From Fimbriimonadales bacterium (GTDB lineage: Bacteria > Armatimonadota > Fimbriimonadia > Fimbriimonadales > GBS-DC), in contig JAOAES010000053.1 of assembly GCA_026416655.1 (NCBI GenBank), positions 1-6,435 of the forward strand: a stretch of DNA of 6,435 bases. The letters are read 5' to 3'. A program made the translations under genes and the position numbers. The notes under the pieces were generated by a model, which worked only from the letters and a program-made list of their open reading frames with translations, did not search any database and had not been told where the DNA came from. This document shows positions 1-5,778 of this stretch, piece after piece (positions within the stretch are counted from its first letter, which is position 1; every line of letters starts with the position of its first letter).

Positions 1-181
1 GGGCGAGGACGCCCAAGCCACGGAGGGTGGCTTGCGCTTGGGCGAGGACGCCCAAGCCACGGAGGGTGGCTTGCGCTTAGGCGAGGACGCCCAAGCCACG
101 GAAGGCGACTTGCACTTGGGCGAGGACGCCCAAGCCACGGAGGGTGGCTTGCGCTTGGGCGAGGACGCCCAAGCCACAGAG
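1..181. repeat. 39-bp tandem repeat array, in frame with the epsI-like gene
   Basis: The array holds a partial unit (1-31), three full 39-bp units starting at 32, 71 and 110, and a final partial unit (149-181). Each full unit reads as 13 codons on the plus strand (consensus peptide LRLGEDAQATEGG) without stops, in the same frame as the following EpsI-like gene. Copies differ at only a few bases: unit 2 has four changes, three of them synonymous; unit 3 has one (Arg to His); unit 4 has one synonymous. Every unit contains an inverted repeat, CTTGGGCG-AGGA-CGCCCAAG (for example 37-56, 115-134, 154-173), imperfect only in unit 2. A second inverted repeat, AAGCCAC-GGAGG-GTGGCTT, spans the junctions after units 0, 1 and 3. 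The array continues off the left edge, so its full length is unknown. Confidence 0.95.
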
Positions 182-208
182 CAATTCCAACCCATCCCCC
201 CACCGCCG

Positions 209-868
209 ATGGACTGGAAACGGTTTGGCGCGCCCGTGCTCGTCCTGATGTTCCTGACCATCGGGCTGGTGCTGGCGGTTCAGTTCCTGCCGCGTCCTGA
301 ACCGTTGAAGGAAGGGAAAACACTCGACAAGATCCCCAAGGTCTTGGGCGACTGGACGATGCTGGAAGAGTACCCGATGTCCGAGTCGGCGATGAATGAA
401 CTCAAGCCCGATGAGTATATCGCCCGAATTTATGTGAACTCCAGCGGCGATCAGGCGGACCTCTCGATTATCGGCGGCTCGCACACGGGCGCGTTCCACA
501 ACCCGCAGGTCTGTTTCCGCGTGCAGAACTGGCGGTTCGCGGAAACCAGCGAGATCGAGCTGCAGGTTCCCGGCAAAGAGACGCCCATTCCCGCCACCTT
601 CGTGCGGCTGGTCTCGACGGAAGGCAATCGTCAGGCAGTAGGCATCTATTTCTACTCGACTCCTCTGGGCTACCGTACAGACACCTCCTCAGCGCGTATC
701 TTCCTGCTTGTGGCGCGTTTAACCGGGATGAATCAGCAACGCGCCTACTTCGTGCGGTTCTTGAAGACTTCGAGCGGCGACCCGAAACGCGACCGCGAGG
801 AGATTAAACAGTTCGCCGAGCAGGCGCTGGCGGCGATGGTGCAAACCAACCCTGAAGTGGTGCGATAG
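209..868 (+). CDS. epsI: EpsI-family exosortase-associated protein (DUF3485)
   Basis: From ATG 209 the product has 219 residues, a usual size for EpsI proteins. These accompany or are fused to exosortases, membrane transpeptidases linked to C-terminal protein sorting and exopolysaccharide export; the biochemical role of EpsI is not well defined. An N-terminal membrane segment (about residues 8-27) is followed by an IPxxLGDW-like stretch (42-49, Trp49). Next comes the family's hallmark His-x-Pro-x-x-Cys-(x5)-Trp block (His97, Pro99, Cys102, Trp108). The rest is probably extracytoplasmic. The start is uncertain. ATG 209 has no Shine-Dalgarno (the upstream bases are C-rich). The frame stays open through the 39-bp repeats to the left edge, with several GGAGG-preceded TTG codons (32, 71, 149). 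The protein could therefore be longer, or be the C-terminal part of an exosortase-EpsI fusion. The stop is 2 bp before the ABC gene, so the two are probably co-transcribed. Confidence 0.85.
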   Translation: MDWKRFGAPVLVLMFLTIGLVLAVQFLPRPEPLKEGKTLDKIPKVLGDWTMLEEYPMSESAMNELKPDEYIARIYVNSSGDQADLSIIGGSHTGAFHNPQVCFRVQNWRFAETSEIELQVPGKETPIPATFVRLVSTEGNRQAVGIYFYSTPLGYRTDTSSARIFLLVARLTGMNQQRAYFVRFLKTSSGDPKRDREEIKQFAEQALAAMVQTNPEVVR

Positions 869-870
869 GC

Positions 871-1758
871 ATGGCGTCGGAGCGCGTCGTGTTGCGGGCA
901 GAGGGCATCGAGTCGGCGCAACGCGGCGGCGTGAGTATCTTGCCGATGCGTTTTACCCTTGAGCGGGGCGAGTTGGTTGCGCTGTTCGGTCCGTCGGGGT
1001 CGGGCAAGAGTCTATTGCTCGCGCTGATTACGGGCGAGGTCGCGCTGGAGGGAGGGCGGCTTGAAGTCGCCGATTTCGCTGTGATGCCCGATTTGCCGGA
1101 AGGGCGCGCCCTGCGCACGGCGACGCCGCTAAGTTTCCTCAAGCGCTACGCTCCTTCGCTCACCCGCGCTGTGTATATGCTCGAAGTGCTGGGGCTGGGC
1201 GATCGGATGGAGACGCCCCTGAACGAACTGTCGGACGGGCAGCGCCGCCTGCTGCGTGTGGGCGGCGCGCTCGTGCAGCACGCCCCACTCTACCTACTGG
1301 ACGACCCGTTCGACGGCGCGGACTTCGAGCGTCGACGCCGATTGTGGAACGAGCTGGATGACCGCTGCCGTTTCGGTGCTGCCGTGTTGTTCAGCACACG
1401 CGACCCACTGATCGCCGAACGCGCCGACCGCGTGCTGATGCTCGATGCAGGACGCCTGCTTGCCGATGACGCCCCTGAACGCCTCATCGCGGAGCAAGAG
1501 GCGACCGAAATCGTGATTGAAGCGCGCGATCCCGAACCGATTCTGGACGGGCTGGAGGGCGTTGAGCTGCGTGTGGAGCAGCTCCCTGATGGCTACCGCC
1601 TGCGCCTACATGCCGACGACGCGCTCGCGCTGCGCCTGTTACAGGAGGGCTACGGCAACATCAGGGCAGTCTATGTACGCCCACCCACCCTGGAAGACGC
1701 TTGGCAGTGGCTGCGTCTCAAAGCCCGTACCCACAAAACACTGCTGAGGCAGGAGTAG
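871..1758 (+). CDS. ABC transporter ATP-binding protein with altered catalytic residues
   Basis: The 295-residue product has the order of an ABC nucleotide-binding subunit of the NatA/DrrA/CcmA type, which would energise a separate membrane permease. Walker A is intact (GPSGSGKS, 40-47) and the signature reads LSDGQ (120-124). Walker B is LYLLDDP (140-146), with Asp145 where the catalytic Glu is expected. The D-loop is FDGAD (147-151). The H-loop reads STRD, so Arg177 replaces the switch His. The Q-loop region (VMPD, 71-74) lacks the usual Gln. Residues from about 210 to 285 form the extra C-terminal domain common in this subfamily, ending in a PTLEDAW motif (272-278). No permease lies in the window. 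ATG 871 follows the epsI-like stop by 2 bp without a clear ribosome site, suggesting translational coupling. ATP binding looks likely. Efficient hydrolysis is doubtful from sequence alone. Confidence 0.85.
   Translation: MASERVVLRAEGIESAQRGGVSILPMRFTLERGELVALFGPSGSGKSLLLALITGEVALEGGRLEVADFAVMPDLPEGRALRTATPLSFLKRYAPSLTRAVYMLEVLGLGDRMETPLNELSDGQRRLLRVGGALVQHAPLYLLDDPFDGADFERRRRLWNELDDRCRFGAAVLFSTRDPLIAERADRVLMLDAGRLLADDAPERLIAEQEATEIVIEARDPEPILDGLEGVELRVEQLPDGYRLRLHADDALALRLLQEGYGNIRAVYVRPPTLEDAWQWLRLKARTHKTLLRQE
1751..1755 (+). promoter_or_regulatory. Ribosome binding site of the Nudix gene
   Basis: AGGAG lies 6 nt before ATG 1762, inside the last codons of the ABC gene. It fixes the Nudix start and supports a single operon transcript. 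Confidence 0.8.
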
Positions 1759-1761
1759 ACG

Positions 1762-2307
1762 ATGCAGCTGAAAGAAGAACTCATAGAGAGCCATGTCATC
1801 TATCGCGGGCGCGTGGTGACGCTGCGCATCGACACCGTGCGCCTGCCCAGTGGACGCACCGCACGACGCGAAATCGTGGAACATCGGGGCGCAGTCGCGA
1901 TTGTACCCCTGCTGGATAGCGACACCGTGTTGCTCATTCGCCAGTACCGCCAGGCAGTGGGCGAGACGCTGCTGGAAATCCCCGCCGGCACGCTGGAGCC
2001 TGATGAGCCGGTGGACTCCTGCGCCCGCCGCGAACTGGAGGAAGAGACGGGCTACACCGCACGCCAGCTGCGCAAACTGTTCAGCCAGTATCTCGCACCG
2101 GGCTACTCGCAGGAGGTGCTCCATGTGTACCTCGCGGAAGATTTGGTTCCCGCCACACAACGCCTCGACGATGACGAACTGGTGGAGCTGGTGCCCACGC
2201 CCTTGCACGCGATAGAGCGGATGATTATGGAAGGGCAGATTAAGGACGCCAAGACCATCGCCGGACTATTGATGACTTTGCGCCTGCACGGGCAAGCAGG
2301 GAAGTGA
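1762..2307 (+). CDS. NUDIX hydrolase, ADP-ribose pyrophosphatase type
   Basis: The 181-residue product carries a complete Nudix box from Gly76 to Tyr98 (GX5EX7REUXEEXGU, with Glu82, Arg90-Glu91 and Glu93-Glu95, and Gly97). This box binds the divalent metals used to split nucleoside diphosphate-X compounds. Upstream are the LLIRQYR and LLEIPAG blocks (57-63 and 70-76), typical of NudF-like ADP-ribose/ADP-sugar pyrophosphatases. Pro113, about 15 residues after the box in YLAPGYSQE, is the position used to tell ADP-ribose hydrolases from other Nudix groups. The likely reaction is ADP-ribose to AMP plus ribose 5-phosphate in the cytoplasm; substrate range cannot be settled here. It is the last gene of the three-gene plus-strand run, 3 bp after the ABC stop, with a good ribosome site. 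No functional tie to its operon partners is evident. Confidence 0.93.
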   Translation: MQLKEELIESHVIYRGRVVTLRIDTVRLPSGRTARREIVEHRGAVAIVPLLDSDTVLLIRQYRQAVGETLLEIPAGTLEPDEPVDSCARRELEEETGYTARQLRKLFSQYLAPGYSQEVLHVYLAEDLVPATQRLDDDELVELVPTPLHAIERMIMEGQIKDAKTIAGLLMTLRLHGQAGK

Positions 2308-2328
2308 GCGTTCTTAGCCGAACAGCTC
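2306..2328. terminator. Weak hairpin in the convergent junction, possible bidirectional terminator
   Basis: GAGCGTTC (2306-2313) can pair with GAAC-A-GCTC (2320-2328) around a six-base loop, with one bulged A. It spans the 6-bp gap between the convergent stops of the Nudix and DprA-like genes. No T-run follows on either strand, so this is not a classical intrinsic terminator. It is kept only because nothing else could separate the two transcripts. Confidence 0.2.
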
Positions 2329-3198
2329 CCCTTGTTCCGACGTCGGTGGCTTGAACTCCTCGCCCCAGCGAGTCGCAATTCCCTGCTTCAAGAGTTGCTG
2401 ATTGCCCTCCGCGGGCAGATCGAGTGCGTACACGGGGCGTCCAATCTTGCGGGCGATTTTAGCGCACTCGAAGGTGCCGCTGCGTACCGTCTTACCGTTG
2501 CGCTGGCTTAGTTCAGGACCCGCCTCTACCACAATCAGGAAATCGCCCAGCGCGGCGATCAGGCGATTGCGCATCATAGCGAAGCTGCCCGACCAGGGCG
2601 CGTTCGGATGAAGTTCCGACAGGAAGAGCAGTCGATTCTCGTTCAAGGCGTGCATATGCGTGCGCGCTGCTTGCTGAGTCAGCCGATGCAGCAGTCCCTG
2701 CGCCAGCACGCCGAGCGTTTTGCCTTTCCGCGCGAGCGTCGCCTGCACGACTGCTGCGTCCACGCCTTTCGCGAAGCCCGTGACGGTATGATAGCCCTCG
2801 CTCACCAGCTCGGCGGCGAGCCGTTCCGCCTCGTGAATCGCCTGCTCGGAAGCGTTGCGCGAGCCAGTGAACGCCACGAACGGGCTGTCTTCAAGTAGAC
2901 GCACATCGCCTATCGCGTAAAGCACGAGGGGCGGGCGGATCCCCTCGGCTGCGCGCAGCGAGACGGGATATTCGGCATCGGCAAACGTAATCAGGCTGCC
3001 GCCCTGCTCGCGCAGCTGGTTCAGAATCATCGCCTCCTGCACCAGCTTCGCCTCCAGATCTTGCCACTCTGGCTGCGCGTGCAAAAACGCCGCCACATCA
3101 TCAGGACGCTCTGCCCAGAACCGTCGGCGCGTCTCCGCGGTGGCGTAGTGCGTGAGTAAAACCCAGTAGACCCAGTCATCGCGCGGCTCAAGCCTCAT
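2314..3198 (-). CDS. dprA: DprA/Smf-family DNA-processing protein, short atypical form
   Basis: DprA binds single-stranded DNA and loads RecA during natural transformation. This 294-residue protein has the DprA Rossmann-fold landmarks: YPVSLR...PPLVLYAIGD (77-98), FTGSRNAS (110-117), TGFAKGVD (140-147), FLSELHP (192-198), MMRNRLIAALGDFLIVVEA (208-226), SGTF (240-243) and GRPVYALDLPAEGN (253-266). An N-terminal mostly helical stretch (1-75) precedes it. Departures from the family are clear. The Ala-His after GVD is replaced (DAAVV), the YP after the GLL turn is missing, about ten extra residues sit before SGTF, and no winged-helix domain follows the fold. The tail ends QGELFG. I chose ATG 3198 because AGGAG lies 7 nt upstream of it. 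An in-frame ATG at 3222 would add eight residues but has no such site. It lies 75 bp downstream of the lptD-like gene on the same strand. A DprA paralogue with another role is possible. Confidence 0.8.
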   Translation of the reverse strand: MRLEPRDDWVYWVLLTHYATAETRRRFWAERPDDVAAFLHAQPEWQDLEAKLVQEAMILNQLREQGGSLITFADAEYPVSLRAAEGIRPPLVLYAIGDVRLLEDSPFVAFTGSRNASEQAIHEAERLAAELVSEGYHTVTGFAKGVDAAVVQATLARKGKTLGVLAQGLLHRLTQQAARTHMHALNENRLLFLSELHPNAPWSGSFAMMRNRLIAALGDFLIVVEAGPELSQRNGKTVRSGTFECAKIARKIGRPVYALDLPAEGNQQLLKQGIATRWGEEFKPPTSEQGELFG

Positions 3199-3205
3199 AT
3201 AGACA

Positions 3206-3210
3206 CTCCT
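3206..3210 (-). promoter_or_regulatory. Ribosome binding site deciding the dprA-like start
   Basis: On the minus strand AGGAG sits 7 nt before ATG 3198. The alternative ATG at 3222 lies upstream of this site, so 3198 is the better start. Confidence 0.8.
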
Positions 3211-3272
3211 GCGGGATCCCATCGGCGTTCGATGTGCCTTGCGGGAAGATTGTACCTCTGATGGGATTTCGC
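3211..3272. repeat. 13-bp imperfect inverted repeat flanking the dprA-like promoter
   Basis: GCGGGATCCCATC (3211-3223) and GATGGGATTTCGC (3260-3272) are inverted copies matching at 11 of 13 positions, including eight consecutive bases (ATCCCATC/GATGGGAT). The 36-bp centre contains the predicted -10 box. One arm lies in the -10/-35 spacer and the other in the 5' leader, a layout that could serve a repressor. Chance is not excluded. Confidence 0.45.
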
Positions 3273-3277
3273 GTCAG
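3249..3277 (-). promoter_or_regulatory. Putative sigma-70-type promoter for the dprA-like gene
   Basis: On the minus strand the -10 box TACAAT (3249-3254) lies 17 bp from CTGACG (3272-3277), which matches four of six bases of the -35 consensus TTGACA. The -35 box contains the TGA stop of the lptD-like gene (3274-3276). Transcription would begin near 3242, giving a leader of about 43 nt that includes the AGGAG site. The gene could therefore be expressed apart from lptD. Confidence 0.5.
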
Positions 3278-4737
3278 AAATTCAAGGTCGTAAGATTGAC
3301 CCCGACAAGCGCGATACCGGGCGTGCGCCGCCAGAACAGGTACGGCTCCAGGCACCGATCCCGCCAGCCAAACAGCAGCTGCACATCGTACAAATCGCGC
3401 GCTTCCACATCATATTTCAAGAGTGCGCCCAACCGTAGATTGCCGTGCCGATACTCGGCGCGCAGGCTCGCTTCGCGTCGCGCGCGCAGTTGATCAGTCA
3501 GGAACGGGCTATCGCCCCGCGTGGAAGCCCGCGCATAGCCCATCATCAGAGTCAACGCCTCGCGCGGTCGCCAGAGTAGCTCGATTTGTGGACGCAACCA
3601 TTGATAGTCGCCCACGCCAGCGTAGTGCGTAAAGCTTGCCCACAGGTGCAGGCGCAAGTCGAGATTGCCCCCTTGCCAGAGCGTCTGGAGCCATTCCCCT
3701 TCCACCGCCACCCGTTCGCGTGTCGGGGTGCGCAGGTTATCGATTCGCTCGCTGAGCGTCCCGTAGCGCAGGCTTGCCTCGCCGAAGCCGTTCGGGTATT
3801 GCAACGGTGCAAACAGCCCCACCTCGCGACGGGAGACGCGCAGGCGTTCACGAGGGGTCAGCAAGGGGCGGATATCGGAAGCGTACTCCGCTCGGAGTGT
3901 CCATCCACGGGGCGATGGCGTGCGTTCGGGCGAAACGCGCAGGTTATACAACGCTGACTGCTCGAATCGCAGGCGTGTCTCCGGCTCGCCTAAGATAGGC
4001 TCGCCCTCGCTCAGCGCAATCCCCGCCACGAGGCGCGTCTCCGGCGTCGCTCGCAAGTAGCCCACCGCCGACGCCTGTATCAGCGCGTTCTCACCGACAG
4101 GGATTTCCAAGCGTACCCGCGCGCCCCAGCCCGTCTCTGCACCGTAGACGGGAACAGGCAGGCTTATTATCTCAGCGGTCTCGCGCACGCGCACTGTGAG
4201 TTGAGGCAGAGCCGGCAGCGGTTGCCCGTACACGAACAGGCGTGCATCGCGCAGAGTCAGCCTCGCGCCCTGTCGCAGCCGTACGCTGCGAGCGCGTACC
4301 CGTATCGGCGGGCGCAACGGGTCGCAGGTGGAGACCACCACCTCCCGCGCAGTGAAATCGTTCAGATCACCCTCCAGCAACGCCGCGTCCAAGTAGATGC
4401 CCAACACCTGCGCCTGCACGCCCTCGAACCACCCCCGCTGCTGCTCATAGAAGTAGTCGACACGCTGCCCGTTCAGAACCCCCTCGTCTGCAACCAGGCT
4501 AAATGGCGCATCGCTGCGCACTCGCGCCGCCTCCGTGTCCAGCAGGAACTGCTCCCCCAGCAACCTGCGCCCCTGATACTCGATGGAGACATCGCCCGCC
4601 AACTCCAACAGCCACTCGCCGTTGGGCTTGCGCTGGAGCGCGTAGTGCAGGGCGCGTATCCGCAGCGCGTCCGAGGATTGAGCGCACAACTGAGCCAAAA
4701 GGAGCAGCACAGAACCTGCGGCGACGATGCGTTTCAT
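3274..4737 (-). CDS. lptD: LptD/OstA-like outer-membrane LPS-assembly protein, short form
   Basis: LptD, with LptE, inserts lipopolysaccharide or related glycolipids into the outer leaflet of the outer membrane. This 487-residue protein starts with a signal peptide (MKR, then hydrophobic 4-17, cleavage near 19-24). An OstA/LptA-like domain follows (about 25-130; AGDVSIEYQGRRL, LLDTEAARV). Next is the LptD junction STCDP...PPIRVRARSVRL (136-154), then FVYGQPLPALPQL (168-180), the equivalent of the conserved 'PVFYLPY' strand. Residues 190-487 show alternating amphipathic strands and end in a terminal Phe, the usual barrel-assembly signal. The mature protein has only two cysteines, Cys138 and Cys462, placed where LptD proteins form an inter-domain disulfide. 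It is much shorter than E. coli LptD (about 780 residues), so the barrel is smaller. ATG 4737 is supported by AGGAG 7 nt upstream and by the signal peptide. No LptE is seen. Confidence 0.8.
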   Translation of the reverse strand: MKRIVAAGSVLLLLAQLCAQSSDALRIRALHYALQRKPNGEWLLELAGDVSIEYQGRRLLGEQFLLDTEAARVRSDAPFSLVADEGVLNGQRVDYFYEQQRGWFEGVQAQVLGIYLDAALLEGDLNDFTAREVVVSTCDPLRPPIRVRARSVRLRQGARLTLRDARLFVYGQPLPALPQLTVRVRETAEIISLPVPVYGAETGWGARVRLEIPVGENALIQASAVGYLRATPETRLVAGIALSEGEPILGEPETRLRFEQSALYNLRVSPERTPSPRGWTLRAEYASDIRPLLTPRERLRVSRREVGLFAPLQYPNGFGEASLRYGTLSERIDNLRTPTRERVAVEGEWLQTLWQGGNLDLRLHLWASFTHYAGVGDYQWLRPQIELLWRPREALTLMMGYARASTRGDSPFLTDQLRARREASLRAEYRHGNLRLGALLKYDVEARDLYDVQLLFGWRDRCLEPYLFWRRTPGIALVGVNLTTLNF

Positions 4738-4744
4738 CTGATCT

Positions 4745-4749
4745 CTCCT
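4745..4749 (-). promoter_or_regulatory. Ribosome binding site of the lptD-like gene
   Basis: On the minus strand AGGAG lies 7 nt before ATG 4737 in the 42-bp divergent spacer. It rules out the much longer upstream extension of the same open frame, which would run antisense through asd. Confidence 0.8.
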
Positions 4750-4765
4750 GTTCGACCAGATGGGG

Positions 4766-4771
4766 TACAAT
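4766..4771 (+). promoter_or_regulatory. Putative -10 box for a leaderless asd transcript
   Basis: TACAAT ends 8 nt before GTG 4780, so transcription would start at or within a base or two of the start codon. No Shine-Dalgarno lies at normal spacing before this GTG, and no good -35 box is visible. Both facts fit a leaderless mRNA. The same GGTACAAT string precedes the dprA-like gene. Confidence 0.5.
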
Positions 4772-4779
4772 CCTGCGCT

Positions 4780-5775
4780 GTGCGATACCATGTGGCGATT
4801 GTGGGCGCGACGGGCGCCGTTGGGCAGGAACTGCTGCGCGTGCTGGAGGAGCGTGATTTTCCTGTGCGCTCGTTGCGGTTGCTGGCTTCGGAACGCTCGG
4901 CAGGCAAGCGGCTGGCGTTTCGGGGCGAGATGATTCCCGTCGAGACCTTGCAGCCCGACTCGTTTGCGGGTGTCGACATCGCTTTCTTCTCGGCAGGCGG
5001 GGCACGCAGCAAAGCGTTCGTCCCCTGCGCCGTGCAGGCGGGCGCGGTGGTCATCGACAACTCCTCCGCCTTTCGGATGGACCCCGAAACGCCGCTGGTC
5101 ATCCCCGAAGTGAACCCCGAAGCGATTGCCCAACATCGGGGCGTTATTGCCAACCCGAACTGCTCCACGATTATCCTGCTGATGGCGCTGGAGCCGTTGC
5201 GTCGCCTGACACGCATTCGGCGGATTATCGTCTCCACCTATCAGGCGGCGAGCGGGGCAGGGGCGCAGGCGATGCAGGAACTGCTGGATGCGACGCGCGC
5301 CTACCTGCAGGGCGAGCCGTTCGAGCCGAGAGTGTTGCCTCATCCCTACGCCTTCAATCTGTTTTCACATGACTCGGCGGTGGGCGAGGACGGCTACAAC
5401 GAGGAGGAGCGCAAGATGATTCTGGAGACGCGCAAAATCTGGAACGATGAAGCCGTCGCCGTCTCGCCGACCTGCGTGCGTGTGCCTGTGCTGCGTGCGC
5501 ACAGCGAAAGCATCGTCGCGGAGCTGGAGACGCGCCCACCGTTGGAGGCGATTTACGAGGCGTATCGCGCGTTCGAAGGCGTGTCGCTGGTGGACGACCG
5601 CACGCGGAACCATTTCCCGATGCCGATTGAGGCGACGGGGCGCGACGCGGTGCTGGTGGGGCGCATTCGCTACGATGCGGGCGTCCCCAACGGCGTGGCG
5701 CTGTTCGCCTGCGGCGACCAGTTGCGCAAAGGCGCCGCGCTCAACGCCGTGCAGATTGCCGAACGGCTCCCGTAG
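4780..5775 (+). CDS. asd: Aspartate-semialdehyde dehydrogenase
   Basis: Asd reduces L-aspartyl-4-phosphate with NADPH to L-aspartate 4-semialdehyde, the branch point to diaminopimelate/lysine, threonine and methionine. The 331-residue product has the family's usual length. The N-terminal nucleotide-binding loop is GATGAVG (9-15). Substrate and catalytic elements follow: SSAFRM (95-100), NPNCST with the nucleophile Cys128 (125-130), and TYQAASGAG (153-161). Then come the DGYNEEERKM helix (204-213) and CVRVPVLRAHSE with the catalytic His241 (232-243). All key residues are present, so it should be active. The start is GTG 4780, giving VRYHVAIVGATG, which matches the family N-terminus. The frame is open further upstream, but that part is antisense to lptD. 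It is divergent from lptD and ends 3 bp from the stop of the convergent gene to its right. Confidence 0.97.
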   Translation: MRYHVAIVGATGAVGQELLRVLEERDFPVRSLRLLASERSAGKRLAFRGEMIPVETLQPDSFAGVDIAFFSAGGARSKAFVPCAVQAGAVVIDNSSAFRMDPETPLVIPEVNPEAIAQHRGVIANPNCSTIILLMALEPLRRLTRIRRIIVSTYQAASGAGAQAMQELLDATRAYLQGEPFEPRVLPHPYAFNLFSHDSAVGEDGYNEEERKMILETRKIWNDEAVAVSPTCVRVPVLRAHSESIVAELETRPPLEAIYEAYRAFEGVSLVDDRTRNHFPMPIEATGRDAVLVGRIRYDAGVPNGVALFACGDQLRKGAALNAVQIAERLP

Positions 5776-5778
5776 TGT

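Noticed and set aside
1..181. CRISPR array
   Set aside because: The 39-bp units are directly adjacent, with no unique spacers, and are translated in frame.
77..499. Minus-strand open frame across the repeats and epsI
   Set aside because: Low-complexity translation of the repeat complement with no recognisable domain; a shadow of the EpsI frame.
1639..2208. Minus-strand 189-codon open frame opposite the Nudix gene
   Set aside because: The Nudix frame has a perfect catalytic motif and ribosome site. The opposite frame has neither.
3199..3222. Upstream ATG 3222 as the dprA start
   Set aside because: No ribosome site precedes it, whereas AGGAG sits 7 nt before ATG 3198, inside the proposed extension.
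4201..4779. Open frame extending asd upstream by 193 codons
   Set aside because: It is antisense to the lptD-like gene, has no family match, and the Asd N-terminus fits GTG 4780 exactly.
4738..5343. Open frame extending the lptD-like protein upstream through asd
   Set aside because: The signal peptide and AGGAG site place the start at 4737. The extension is antisense to a well-conserved asd and is a GC-bias shadow.
5385..5394. Stray copy of the 39-bp repeat core (GGGCGAGGACG) inside asd
   Set aside because: Only about 11 bases match, and they encode the conserved Asd stretch before DGYNEEE; coincidence.
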